A stretch of DNA of 64,000 nucleotides from Geodermatophilus tzadiensis (GCF_003002915.1 NZ_PVTG01000004.1:186001-250000); one strand, 5' to 3'. Counted from the stretch's first letter, positions 50,171 through 59,137 are shown. Translations and numbers: made by a program. Notes: generated from the sequence alone by a model not told the origin.

Positions 50171-50887
50171 TCAGAGCCAGGGCGGCAGCTCCGGGACGGC
50201 GCCCGACGGCGACCGCACCTCGGCTCCCGGCCGGCCGGTGAGCCAGGCGGCGAGGGCGGGCAGCGGGCCGCGCACCTCGGGAGGCTCGCCCCGCCCGGAC
50301 ACCGTCCAGGTCTGCCCGCCGTCGTCGGCGACGAGGCGCAGCGCGGGCTGGTCGCCGGTCGAGCGCCGGGCGACGACGTCGTCGACCAGCGCGCGGAGGA
50401 AGTCCCGGGGCAGGGCGGCGACGCCGACCGCCGGGTCGAGGTCGACCGCGTGCACCATCACCTCCCGCGCGCGCAGCCACGGGATCTCGCTCGCCGGGAC
50501 GGTGCGGCCCTGGGCGGTGCGCACGGGCCGCGACCACTGCTCGCCGGTCAGCGCGTCGAGGGCGGCGGCGAGCCGGTCGGCGGACTCCCGCACCCACCGC
50601 CGCAGCTCCTCCGCCGGCCGCTGCGCGCCCGCCCGGATGTCGCGGTCGCGCTGCTCCGGCGAGGCGTACATCGGCGTCTCCTCGCCGGTGGCGGCCCAGT
50701 GCGCGAGGTTGAGCAGCGCCTCGGCGTTGGCGGCCACGTGCGACACCAGGTGCCGGCCGGTCCAGCCCGGCAGCGCGGTGGGGCCGGACAGGGCGTCGTC
50801 CCCGGTGCGGTCGAGGACACCGAGCAGGAGGTCGGTGCCCTCCGCCACCCAGCGCCGGGCGGCGGGGAGGTCGCGGCCGGCCGTCAT
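50171..50887 (-). CDS. Mycothiol-type maleylpyruvate isomerase
   Basis: 238 residues of the MDMPI/DinB-like four-helix family: LPGWTGRHLVSHVAANAEALLNLAHWA with His and Glu metal ligands, LRAREVMVHAVDLD with the third His, and a C-terminal WTVSGRGEPPEVRGPLPALAAWLTGR domain. In corynebacteria such an enzyme isomerises maleylpyruvate to fumarylpyruvate using mycothiol. Here it overlaps the FAH gene (ATGA) and ends the gentisate operon, which strongly supports this role. Confidence 0.82.
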   Translation of the reverse strand: MTAGRDLPAARRWVAEGTDLLLGVLDRTGDDALSGPTALPGWTGRHLVSHVAANAEALLNLAHWAATGEETPMYASPEQRDRDIRAGAQRPAEELRRWVRESADRLAAALDALTGEQWSRPVRTAQGRTVPASEIPWLRAREVMVHAVDLDPAVGVAALPRDFLRALVDDVVARRSTGDQPALRLVADDGGQTWTVSGRGEPPEVRGPLPALAAWLTGRPGAEVRSPSGAVPELPPWL

Positions 50888-51726
50888 GCCACCGGGTCGG
50901 CGACGACGCGGTTCTCGCACCGGCCCAGGCCGCCGATCTCCGTGGTCAGCGTCTGGCCCACCTGCAGGTAGCGGGGCGGCGTGCGGGCGTGGCCGACGCC
51001 GCCCGGCGTGCCGGTGGCGATGACGTCGCCCGGCCGCAGCGTCGCCGGCGTCGAGACGTACTCGACGAGGGCCACCGGGTCGAACAGCAGGTCGCCGGTG
51101 CTGTCCTCCTGCACCGTCTCGCCGTCGACCCGCGTGCTGATCGGCAGCACCGGGCGGACGCCGCCGGGCAGCTCGTCAGGCGTGACCAGGTGGGGGCCCA
51201 GCGGGGTGGTGGCCTCCCAGGTCTTGCCCTGCAGCCACTCCCGGGTGCGGAACTGCCAGTCGCGGCAGGTCACGTCGTTGAGCACCGCGAAGCCGGCGAT
51301 CGCCCGCTCGGCGTCGGCGCCGCGGGCGCGCCGGACGGGGGCGCCGATGACCACGGCGAGCTCGCCCTCCCAGTCGAGGGCGTCGGTCTCCGGCGGCCGG
51401 ACGACGTCGTCGGTGGCCCCGACGAGGGCGTCGGCGTACTTGGCGAACAGCGTCGGGTGCTCGGGCAGGTCGCGGCCCATCTCGAGGATGTGGTTCCGGT
51501 AGTTGAGGCCGACGCACACCACCTTGCCGGGGCGGGGGACGACCGGCGCGAACGCCGCGCCGCGGAGGTGCGTGGCGGGCTCGCTCGCCGCCGCGGCGCG
51601 CTCCGCCCAGCCGGGGTCGGCGAGGAGCTCGCCGAGGTCGGCGGCGCCCAGGTCGAGGAGCTGGTCGTCCTTCACCCGGACGGCGCGGGTGGTGCCCTCG
51701 AGGGTGCGGACGGTCGCCAGCCTCAC
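50884..51726 (-). CDS. Fumarylpyruvate hydrolase (FAH family)
   Basis: 280 residues. FAH motifs: VGLNYRNHILEMG, WEGELAVVIG, NDVTCRDWQFRT and GDVIATGTPGGVGHAR; Glu and Asp residues of the metal site fall in the second and third. It would split fumarylpyruvate into fumarate and pyruvate, the last step of gentisate breakdown. Stops and starts overlap with both neighbours (ATGA and GTGA). Acylpyruvase or 2-oxohept-3-ene-dioate enzymes share the fold, but the context favours fumarylpyruvate. Confidence 0.84.
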   Translation of the reverse strand: MRLATVRTLEGTTRAVRVKDDQLLDLGAADLGELLADPGWAERAAAASEPATHLRGAAFAPVVPRPGKVVCVGLNYRNHILEMGRDLPEHPTLFAKYADALVGATDDVVRPPETDALDWEGELAVVIGAPVRRARGADAERAIAGFAVLNDVTCRDWQFRTREWLQGKTWEATTPLGPHLVTPDELPGGVRPVLPISTRVDGETVQEDSTGDLLFDPVALVEYVSTPATLRPGDVIATGTPGGVGHARTPPRYLQVGQTLTTEIGGLGRCENRVVADPVA

Positions 51727-52862
51727 CCGGACACCTCGACCCGGTCGAGGTGCAGGGCCTCGAGGACGGGGGTGTCGCTGAACCGGAAGAGGTCGAGCGC
51801 GCCGGAGTCGGAGTCCGACGTGCCGGCCTCGGAGCGCACCGACAGCGGCTGCCAGGAGGGGACGACGAACAGGTCGCCGCGCCCCACCCGCCAGGAGGCG
51901 TCGCCGACGGTGACCGTGCCGCTGCCGTCGAACACCTGGAACACCGAGGACCCGGCCTCGCGGCGCGGCGCGGTCTCCGTCCCCCGCCGCACGCGGTGCA
52001 CCTCCGCGCGGATGGTCGGCAGCACGTCGCCGCCGGTGGTCGGGTTGGTGTAGCGGACGGCCGCGTGACCGGGCTCCACCACGCCGGTGTGCCCCTCGGC
52101 CTCGAGTTCCAGCTGGTCGGCCAGCGCGGCGTCGGTGTCGGCCCAGCGGTAGTTGAGCAGCGGGGTCCCCGGGGTGGCGCCGGGCGCGGACACCGGGCGC
52201 AGGCCGGGGTGGCCCCACAGCCGCTCGGAGCGGGAGCGCTCCGGCGTGGTCCGCTCCTGCTCGCTGACGGTCTCGCGGCCGAACTCGAAGAACTGCGACT
52301 CGGCGGTGTACTGGAACGGGATGTCCAGGCCGTCGATCCAGGCCATCGGGCGGTCGGCGGCGTTGTGGTGGGCGTGCCAGTTCCAGCCGGCCTGCGGCAG
52401 GAAGTCGCCGCGCCGCATCGGCACCGGGTCGCGGCCGACCACGGTCCACACGCCCTCGCCCTCCACGACGAACCGGAAGGCGTGCTGGGTGTGCCGGTGC
52501 TCGGGGGCGTCCTCGCCGGGCATCAGGTACTGGATCGCCGCCCACAGCGTCGGGGTGGCGTACGGCTTGCCGCCCAGCGCCGGGTTGGCCAGCGCGATCG
52601 CCCGCCGCTCCCCGCCCCGGCCGACCGGGACGAGGTGCCCCGCCCGGTCGGCGAGCTCGAGCAGGTGCTGCCAGCGCCACACGTGCGGCACCGCCCGCGA
52701 GCGGGGGTGCACCGGCATGAGGTCGCCGATCTCGGTCCACAGCGGGACCAGCAGCTCGCGCTCGAACCCGCGGTAGAGCTGCTCGAGCTCCGGTGTCGGG
52801 GTGGGCTGGCCGGGGGCGTCGACGGCGGTGAGCGAGACCGGGGAGCTCAGCTGCTGGGTCAT
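51723..52862 (-). CDS. Gentisate 1,2-dioxygenase
   Basis: 379 residues, two cupin domains. The first holds the Fe(II) ligands in PEHRHTQHAFRFVVEGEGVW and a later HAHHN; the second (SSVFQVFDGSGTVTVG, GDLFVVPSWQPLSVRSEAG) is the usual catalytically silent half. ALANPALGGKPYATPTLWAAIQYLMPGE is characteristic. It opens gentisate with O2 to maleylpyruvate. ATG overlaps the AMP-ligase stop. The SdgD protein of Streptomyces WA46 is the closest published equivalent known to me. Confidence 0.88.
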   Translation of the reverse strand: MTQQLSSPVSLTAVDAPGQPTPTPELEQLYRGFERELLVPLWTEIGDLMPVHPRSRAVPHVWRWQHLLELADRAGHLVPVGRGGERRAIALANPALGGKPYATPTLWAAIQYLMPGEDAPEHRHTQHAFRFVVEGEGVWTVVGRDPVPMRRGDFLPQAGWNWHAHHNAADRPMAWIDGLDIPFQYTAESQFFEFGRETVSEQERTTPERSRSERLWGHPGLRPVSAPGATPGTPLLNYRWADTDAALADQLELEAEGHTGVVEPGHAAVRYTNPTTGGDVLPTIRAEVHRVRRGTETAPRREAGSSVFQVFDGSGTVTVGDASWRVGRGDLFVVPSWQPLSVRSEAGTSDSDSGALDLFRFSDTPVLEALHLDRVEVSG

Positions 52863-54550
52863 GACGGGGCGTCCTCTCGTGCGGCGAGGCGCCGGGCGAC
52901 GTCGTCCCGGAGCGCCTTCTTGTCGATCTTCCCGACCGTGGTGGTGCGCAGCTCCTCGACGACCTCGAGGCGCTCGGGCCACGTGTACGTCGCCACGCCG
53001 GCGGTCGCCAGGGCCGCCCGGACGTCGTCCAGGGTGAGGGTGGTGCCGGGCCGGAGCACGGCGTAGAGGCAGACCCGCTCGCCGAGCACCGGGTCGGGCA
53101 TCGCGACGGCGGCGACGTGGGCGACCTGCGGCAGCAGCCGGTAGGCGAGGTTCTCGACCTCCTCGGCGCTGATCTTCTCGCCGCCGCGGTTGATCATGTC
53201 CTTGTCGCGGCCCTCGACGACCAGGTTGCCGTCGGGACGCCGGCGCACCACGTCGCCGCTGCGGTACCAGCCGTCGGCGGTGAAGGCGCGGGCGTTCTGC
53301 TCGGGGGCCCGGTAGTAGCCGCGCGGCGTGTAGGGACCGCGGGTGAGCAGGGCGCCCGGCGTGCCGTCGGGGACGTCCCGGTCGAGCTCGTCGACCACGC
53401 GGACCTCGTCACCCTCGCTCAGCGGCCGGCCCTGGGTGGTGCAGACGACGTCGTCGGGGTCGTCGAGACGGGTGTAGTTGAGCAGCCCCTCGGCCATCCC
53501 GAAGACCTGCTGCAGGGTGCAGCCGAGCACCGGGCGGACGGTGCGGGCCACCTCGTCGGCGAGCCGGGCGCCGCCGACCTGCAGCAGCCGCAGCGAGCGG
53601 ACCGGGCCGGCGCCGTGCTCGGCCGCGTGGGCCAGCCACCGCTGCGCCACCGCCGGCACCGCCGCGGTCACGGTGACGCCCTCGGCGGCGATCGTGGCGA
53701 AGGCGCGCTCGGGCTCGGGGGAGGCCAGCACGACCACCCGCCCGCCGGCGAGCAGGGTGCCGAGGATCCCGGGGCAGGCCAGCGGGAAGTTGTGCGACGC
53801 GGGCAGGCTCACCAGGTAGACGGTGTCCGGGCCCAGGCCGCACAGCCGCGCGCTGGCCCGCGCGTTGTAGGCGTAGTCGTCGTGGGTCCGGGCGATGAGC
53901 TTGGGCAGGCCGGTCGTGCCGCCGGAGAGCAGGAAGACGGCGACCGACCGGCTGGGCGGCTGGTCGGCGTCCCACCGCGCGCGGACCGCGGCGGGGTCCT
54001 CGGGCTCGGCGCACAGGGCGGTCAGGTCCACCTGGCCGGGGCGGCGCGCGTCGCCGACGACCAGCACCTGCCCGAGGGTGTCCGACCCCGCGCGCAGCTG
54101 GTCGGCCATCGCCGCGTGGTCGAACCCGCGCAGGGTGCCCGGCACGGCGAGGGCGGCGGCCCCGCTGTGCCCGACGAGGTGGGAGAGCTCGTGCTGCCGG
54201 TGCGCCGGCAGCGCCATGACCGGCACGACGCCGGCCCGCAGGCACGCCAGGGTGAGGACGACGAACTGCCAGCAGTTGGGCAGCTGCACGACGACCCGGT
54301 CGCCCCGGACCAGGCCCAGCTCGTCGACGAGCCGGCCGGCCAGCGCGTCGGCCCGCGCGGCCAGCGACCGGTGGGTCAGCCGGACGTCGCCGTCGACGAG
54401 GGCCACGGCGTCGGGGTGCGCGTCGGCCGCGGCGAGCAGCTCCGCGCCCAGCGCGACCCCGCGCCACCAGCCCCTCTCCGTGTAGGCGCGGGCGAGGTCG
54501 TCGGGCCAGGGGACGGTGCCCTCGGCGATCGGCGGGACGGCGCGGGTCAC
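52859..54550 (-). CDS. Aryl-AMP ligase, salicylyl-AMP / dihydroxybenzoyl-AMP type (SdgA-like)
   Basis: 563 residues resembling EntE/DhbE: YTERGWWRGVALGAEL start, FLLSGGTTGLPKLIARTHDDYAYNAR P-loop, SLPASHNFPLACPGILG, FGMAEGLLNYTRLDDP, GRDKDMINRGGEKISAEEVE and TTVGKIDKKALR with the catalytic Lys. These adenylate salicylate or 2,3-dihydroxybenzoate. No siderophore genes are present, but gentisate genes are, so salicylate activation for degradation (as SdgA in Streptomyces WA46) fits. GTG overlaps the neighbouring stop. Confidence 0.83.
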   Translation of the reverse strand: MTRAVPPIAEGTVPWPDDLARAYTERGWWRGVALGAELLAAADAHPDAVALVDGDVRLTHRSLAARADALAGRLVDELGLVRGDRVVVQLPNCWQFVVLTLACLRAGVVPVMALPAHRQHELSHLVGHSGAAALAVPGTLRGFDHAAMADQLRAGSDTLGQVLVVGDARRPGQVDLTALCAEPEDPAAVRARWDADQPPSRSVAVFLLSGGTTGLPKLIARTHDDYAYNARASARLCGLGPDTVYLVSLPASHNFPLACPGILGTLLAGGRVVVLASPEPERAFATIAAEGVTVTAAVPAVAQRWLAHAAEHGAGPVRSLRLLQVGGARLADEVARTVRPVLGCTLQQVFGMAEGLLNYTRLDDPDDVVCTTQGRPLSEGDEVRVVDELDRDVPDGTPGALLTRGPYTPRGYYRAPEQNARAFTADGWYRSGDVVRRRPDGNLVVEGRDKDMINRGGEKISAEEVENLAYRLLPQVAHVAAVAMPDPVLGERVCLYAVLRPGTTLTLDDVRAALATAGVATYTWPERLEVVEELRTTTVGKIDKKALRDDVARRLAAREDAPS

Positions 54551-56595
54551 GGGGCGGCCTCCTTCGTCGTCAGGGTGAGGACGGCGTCGAGGGCGAGCAG
54601 CCCGTCGGCGGTGACGCGCAGCGGGTTGACCTCGACGCCGTCGATCCCGGGGGAGGCGACGAGCAGGTCGCCGAGAGCTGCGAGCACCGCGCCGAGGGCC
54701 GCGCGGTCGGCGACCGGGCCGCCGCGGAAGCCGTCGAGCAGGGCCCGGCCGGCCAGGCCGTCGGCGAGGGCGGCGGCCTCCTGGGCGCCCACCGGCGCCG
54801 GGGTGACGGCGACGTCGGCCAGCGCCTCGGCCACGACGCCGCCGAGGCCGACCAGCACCACCGGCCCGAAGACCGGGTCGCGCGACGCCCCCGCGACGAG
54901 GTCGACCCCGGGCGGCGCCATCGACTCGACGAGGAACCGGGCGGCGCCGACCGCCTCCAGCGCGTCGAGCGCCGCGTCGAGGTCGGCGGCGTCCCGGACG
55001 CCGAGGTGCACCCCGCCGACGTCGGACTTGTGGGTCACCGCGGCGTCGAGCAGCTTGACCGCGAGCGGCCCGGGCAGCTCGGCCAGCGCCCGGTGCGCCT
55101 CCGCGCGGTCGGCGCAGGCCCGGCGGGGCGGGGTGGCGATGCCGAGCCGACCGAGCAGGGTCTTGGCCTCGTCCTCGTCGAGGTCGCGGCTCGGGACGGG
55201 GACCTGTCGGGGAGGGGGCGCGGTGCCGCGGGCCGCCCTCCGGGCCTGCGCCCGGGCGTCGTCCACCAGCGCGGTGACCGCGACGGTCAGCGCCGTGGGG
55301 CCGTCGAGGGCGGGCACGCCGAGCCCGCGCAGCGCCTGCCGCTGCGGCCCGACCTGCTCGGGCGGCCCGCCCAGGCCCACCACGGCCGGCGCCCCGGCGA
55401 GCTGCGCCACGGCCGCCGGCAGGTCGAGCACGTCGGGCTCGGCGAGGGCGTAGACGCTGACCAGGTCGACCGCGGGGTCGGCCGCGACGGTGGCCAGGAC
55501 CCGGCCGAAGACCGGGTCGGGCCGGCCGGTGTCCACGGGGTTGGCCTGGTACGTCAGCGGCGGCAGCAGCCCCGACAGCGCGGCCCGCGTCCCGCCGGTC
55601 AGCGGGGGCACCGGGACGCCCCGGCCGCGGAGCCCGTCGACGTGCAGGAGTCCCGGTCCGGCCTGGGCGGTGACCACGCCCACGCCGGGGTCCGCGCACG
55701 CCGGCAGCCGGAGGGCCGAGAGCGCGGTCACCGCGTCGACGAGCTGCCGCTCGTCGTCGACCAGGACGGCGCCGGCGGCCCGCAGCGCCGCGCGGGTGGT
55801 CCGCCACGAGGTGGCCAGCGCGCCGGTGTGCGAGCGCGCGAAGTCGGCGACGTCGGTGCGGCCGACGACGAGGGCGACGACCGGGACGCGGGCGGTCGCC
55901 GCGCGCACGGCGGCCACCAGGGCCGGCCCGTCGGTCACCGACTCGACGTGCAGCGCCACCGCCCGGGTGCCGTCGTCGGCGGCCAGGTGGGCCAGCACGT
56001 CGGCGGCGGTGACGCCGGCCGCGTTGCCCAGGCCCACGGCGAGGGAGACACCGACCCCGGCCGCGGCCAGCAGGAAGGTCAGCGCGTGGTTGACCCCGCC
56101 GCTGGCGGCGACGACCGCGACCGGTCCGGCCGGCACGGCGGCCACGCCGGGGACGAAGGAGGCGGTCAGCCCGCGCGCGGGGACGAGGAAGCCCGAGGTG
56201 TTGGGACCGAGCAGGGCCACACCGGCGTCGCGGGCGGCGGCCACCAGCGCGTCCTGGTGGTCGCCGCCCTCGCCGCCGGCCTCGGCGTAGCCGCCGGAGC
56301 AGACCAGCGCCGCCCGCACGCCGGCGCGGGCCGCGTCGGCCAGCGCGCGGGCGGACACGGCCGCGGGCACGCACAGGACCGCGAGGTCGATCGGGTCGGG
56401 GGAGGCCGCGGCGGCCTCGGCCACGGTGGCGAACCGCCCGGCCGCCGGGTCGGCGTCGCGGGCGTTGACCCCGACCACCGTCCCGGGGAAGCGGCCCAGC
56501 GAGCGGGCCATGACCGCGCCCAGCTTGCCCGGGTCGCGGGAGGCGCCGACGACGGCGACCCCGCGGGGCGCGAACAGGGGCCGCAGGTCGCTCAC
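54547..56595 (-). CDS. ADP-forming acyl-CoA synthetase-like protein in the salicylate operon
   Basis: 682 residues: CoA-binding Rossmann domain (RGVAVVGASRDPGKLGAVM, residues 10-130), two succinyl-CoA-ligase-like domains with GPNTSGF and an ARSHTGALATS loop whose His256 matches the phospho-His site, and a C-terminal ATP-grasp (AVKLLDAAVTHKSDVGGVHLGV ... DGVEVNPLRV). Such enzymes make acyl-CoA from acid plus ATP with ADP and phosphate. Its place between an aryl-AMP ligase and the salicylyl-CoA hydroxylase suggests it forms the CoA thioester or transfers the acyl group; this has not been shown. Overlaps both neighbours by 4 bp. Confidence 0.8.
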   Translation of the reverse strand: MSDLRPLFAPRGVAVVGASRDPGKLGAVMARSLGRFPGTVVGVNARDADPAAGRFATVAEAAAASPDPIDLAVLCVPAAVSARALADAARAGVRAALVCSGGYAEAGGEGGDHQDALVAAARDAGVALLGPNTSGFLVPARGLTASFVPGVAAVPAGPVAVVAASGGVNHALTFLLAAAGVGVSLAVGLGNAAGVTAADVLAHLAADDGTRAVALHVESVTDGPALVAAVRAATARVPVVALVVGRTDVADFARSHTGALATSWRTTRAALRAAGAVLVDDERQLVDAVTALSALRLPACADPGVGVVTAQAGPGLLHVDGLRGRGVPVPPLTGGTRAALSGLLPPLTYQANPVDTGRPDPVFGRVLATVAADPAVDLVSVYALAEPDVLDLPAAVAQLAGAPAVVGLGGPPEQVGPQRQALRGLGVPALDGPTALTVAVTALVDDARAQARRAARGTAPPPRQVPVPSRDLDEDEAKTLLGRLGIATPPRRACADRAEAHRALAELPGPLAVKLLDAAVTHKSDVGGVHLGVRDAADLDAALDALEAVGAARFLVESMAPPGVDLVAGASRDPVFGPVVLVGLGGVVAEALADVAVTPAPVGAQEAAALADGLAGRALLDGFRGGPVADRAALGAVLAALGDLLVASPGIDGVEVNPLRVTADGLLALDAVLTLTTKEAAP

Positions 56596-58184
56596 GCGGT
56601 CGCCTCCCCGGCCGGGGCGGCCACCAGGTCGGCGCGGCCGGAGAGCACCGCGGTGACGGCGACGTCGTCGGCGAGCGCGGGGTCGGCGTCCTCGACCAGC
56701 AGGGCCGGCGTCCCGTGCTCCAGCCGGGCCGCCTCGCAGAGCAGGCGGCGGGTCAGCGGGGTGCCGCCGGAGACGGCGACCAGCGCGGTGCCGTCCGCGG
56801 CGGCCTTCGCCACGGCGTCGAGGGCCGGCGGGAGCGCGTCCTCGGTGCCGGGGGCGGTCACCGCCAGGCCCCAGGAGCCGCCGGCGTCGGCCGGTCCGGT
56901 CCGCAGCGGCAGGTCACCGCCGGGCAGCTGCACCCCGCCGTGGCCGAGGACGACGCGCCGGCCGGGCAGCTGCCGGCCGGCGATCTCGATCGGGCTGTCC
57001 AGCGGCTCGGCGCCGTGGACCTCGCGCCAGCGCCGGTGCACCGACGCCACGAACGACGCGTCGCGGCGCTGCAGCTTGGCGTCGGTCAGGCTGCGGGTGA
57101 GGAAGTGGTAGGCGAACTGCCACGGCGGCAGTGTGTCGTGCGAGCGGCCGAAGGTCTCCCACCACGACAGGCTCGGCCGGGCCGACCCCTGGATCTTGGC
57201 GACCTGCGGCTGCCGGACGGCCTCGTAGGCCGCCAGCGCCGCGTCGACGTCGTCCCCGTGCTCGTCGAGCGCCGCGACGAGGGCGACGGCGTCCTCCATC
57301 GCCATCTTCGTGCCGGACCCGACGGAGAAGTGCGCGGTGTGCGCCGAGTCCCCGAGCAGCGCGATGGCGGTGCCGCCGACGCGGTGCCGCCAGCGCCGCG
57401 CCCGCCGGGTGCGGAAGTTGCCCCACCGCGAGTTGTTGACCAGCAGCGGGTGCCCGTCGATCTGCTCGGCGAACAGCCGCTGCAGGTAGTCGCGGGTCTT
57501 CTCGTCGCTGGCTCCCGGCGGTTGGGTGACGTCGAACTCGTCGAGCCCGGCCGCCCGCCAGGACGCCTCGTCGGTCTCCACGATGAACGTGGAGACGCCG
57601 GTGCCGATGGGGTAGCCGTGGACGGCGAAGACCCCGTGCTCGCCGCGCTCGTGGACGAAGGTCAGCCCCTCGAACGGGTACGTGGTGCCCAGCCAGACGA
57701 ACTTCGCGGTCGCGGTCTCCTCGCTGGGCCCGAAGACGTCGGGGAACAGTCCGCGCAGCCGGGAGTGGGCGCCGTCGGCGGCGACGACGAGGTCGTAGCC
57801 GGCGGCCAGCAGAGTCTCGGGGTCGACCTCCGTGGCGAAGCGGACGTCGACCCCCGCCTCGGCGGCGTGCTCCTGCATGAGGCGCAGCAGGGTCCGGCGC
57901 TCGACGGCGGCCATCCCGTTGCCGCCGCACCGGAAGCGCTCGCCGTGCAGCCGCACCTCGATGGGGTCCCAGTGCACGCCGTGCTCGGTGAGCGCCGTGC
58001 GCAGCACCGGGTCGGCGGCGTGGATCTGCTCGAGCGTGGCGTCGGAGAAGACGACACCGAAGCCGAAGGTGTCCTCGGCGCGGTTGCGCTCGAAGACGGT
58101 CACCTCGCGGGTGAGCTTCCCGGTCCGGGCCAGGGTGGCGGCGAACAGTCCTCCCGGACCGCCGCCCACGACCGCGATGCGCAT
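56592..58184 (-). CDS. Salicylyl-CoA 5-hydroxylase-like flavoprotein with shrunken C-terminal domain
   Basis: 530 residues. Residues 1-390 parallel the hydroxylase half of the 42234 protein: VVGGGPGGLFAATLA, FGFGVVFSDATL, GMAAVERRTLLRLM, FVWLGTTYPFEGLTF, GDSAHTAHFSVGSGTKMAMEDA. The last 135 residues are short and Ala-rich; IEIAGRQLPGRRVVL and VLSGRADLVAAP recall the beginning and end of the partner's OYE barrel, as if most of it had been lost. It should hydroxylate salicylyl-CoA at C5 to gentisyl-CoA. First gene of the operon, ATG 58184. Confidence 0.78.
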   Translation of the reverse strand: MRIAVVGGGPGGLFAATLARTGKLTREVTVFERNRAEDTFGFGVVFSDATLEQIHAADPVLRTALTEHGVHWDPIEVRLHGERFRCGGNGMAAVERRTLLRLMQEHAAEAGVDVRFATEVDPETLLAAGYDLVVAADGAHSRLRGLFPDVFGPSEETATAKFVWLGTTYPFEGLTFVHERGEHGVFAVHGYPIGTGVSTFIVETDEASWRAAGLDEFDVTQPPGASDEKTRDYLQRLFAEQIDGHPLLVNNSRWGNFRTRRARRWRHRVGGTAIALLGDSAHTAHFSVGSGTKMAMEDAVALVAALDEHGDDVDAALAAYEAVRQPQVAKIQGSARPSLSWWETFGRSHDTLPPWQFAYHFLTRSLTDAKLQRRDASFVASVHRRWREVHGAEPLDSPIEIAGRQLPGRRVVLGHGGVQLPGGDLPLRTGPADAGGSWGLAVTAPGTEDALPPALDAVAKAAADGTALVAVSGGTPLTRRLLCEAARLEHGTPALLVEDADPALADDVAVTAVLSGRADLVAAPAGEATA

Positions 58185-58205
58185 GCGGGGCTCCCGGTGC
58201 TCTCG

Positions 58206-58244
58206 TGTGTCACCCTGGCGTCGGCTGACGTCGAGGATGACACA
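58206..58244. promoter_or_regulatory. TGTGTCA-N25-TGACACA inverted repeat before the salicylate operon
   Basis: Perfect 7-bp half-sites at 58206-58212 and 58238-58244, 32 bp centre to centre (three helix turns), between the hydroxylase start (58184, minus) and the PaaX gene (58303, plus). Probable operator of that regulator. Confidence 0.5.
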
Positions 58245-58302
58245 ATCGATGGGGGCAGGCCAGGGTCGCCCAGCAGCGGACGGGAGAGGGGCCGGGAGAG
58301 GG

Positions 58303-59106
58303 ATGAGGCCGCGATCGATCGTCTTCGACCTGTTCGGTGACTCCCTGCGCTACCACGGCGGCGAGGCCCCCACCCGGGCGCTGGTCGACCTGCTGGGGGT
58401 CTTCGACGTCGGCGAGCCGACCGCGCGCGTCGTCCTGGCCCGCATGCGCACGGAGGGCTGGTTCACGACGCGGCGCGAAGGGCGGCAGGCCGTCTACGCG
58501 CTGACCGACCGGACCTGGCGCGTGCTCGACGAGGGGCGCACCCGGATCTTCGAGCGGGCCGGGGAGCCCTGGGACGGCCAGTGGCGGATGGTGATCTACG
58601 CGGTCCCCGAGCAGGACCGGGCGGAGCGGGAGCGGCTGCGCCGGACGCTGTCCTGGCTGGGCTTCGGGCCGCTGGCGACGGCGACCTGGATCAGCCCGCA
58701 CGAGCGCCTCGCGGAGGTGGAGCGCGCGCTGCCCGACACGTCGGCCCGGCTGGACCTGCTGACCTGCCGCTCGCGCGACCGGGCGACCGACCGGGACATG
58801 GTGGGGCGCTGCTGGGACCTCGGGGAGCTCGGCCGCGACTACCGGGACCTGGTCGCCCGGCTGTCGGCGATGCCCCCCGCGGCGGAGCTCGCGACCCTGC
58901 CCGGCCCCGACGCCCTGCGGCTGCGCACCGAGCTCGTCTCCGGCTACCGGCACTTCCCCTTCCGCGACCCCGACCTGCCCGCCGAGCTGCTGCCGGAGGA
59001 CTGGCCCGGTCGTCGCGCGCACGAGCTCTTCGTCGCCGCGCACGAGGCGCTCGCCGAGCCCGCCGACGCCTTCGTGACCGCCGTGCTGGACCGCCACGGG
59101 TCCTGA
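58303..59106 (+). CDS. PaaX-family transcriptional regulator (copy 3)
   Basis: 267 residues. IVFDLFGDSLRYHGGEAPTRALVDLLGVFDVGEPTARVVLARMRTEGWF is the PaaX winged helix, followed by WDGQWRMVIYAVPEQDRAERERLRRTLSWLGFGPLATATWISPH and a C-terminal YRHFPFRDPDLPAELLPEDWPG. Strong GGGAGAGGG before the ATG. Divergent from the salicylate-gentisate operon and probably its repressor, with a salicylyl- or gentisyl-CoA effector (inferred from family). Confidence 0.84.
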   Translation: MRPRSIVFDLFGDSLRYHGGEAPTRALVDLLGVFDVGEPTARVVLARMRTEGWFTTRREGRQAVYALTDRTWRVLDEGRTRIFERAGEPWDGQWRMVIYAVPEQDRAERERLRRTLSWLGFGPLATATWISPHERLAEVERALPDTSARLDLLTCRSRDRATDRDMVGRCWDLGELGRDYRDLVARLSAMPPAAELATLPGPDALRLRTELVSGYRHFPFRDPDLPAELLPEDWPGRRAHELFVAAHEALAEPADAFVTAVLDRHGS

Positions 59107-59137
59107 CGGCGGGTCCGCGGCCCTACGCTCCGGCGGC

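Noticed and set aside
50163-50174. CTGACCGGTCAG palindrome between convergent genes
   Set aside because: It spans the stop codon of the maleylpyruvate isomerase gene; too short for a terminator and badly placed for an operator.
52859-56374. Very long minus-strand open frame upstream of the aryl-AMP ligase
   Set aside because: Only the part up to 54550 resembles a protein; the rest is the out-of-frame shadow of the ADP-forming synthetase gene. High G+C removes stop codons.
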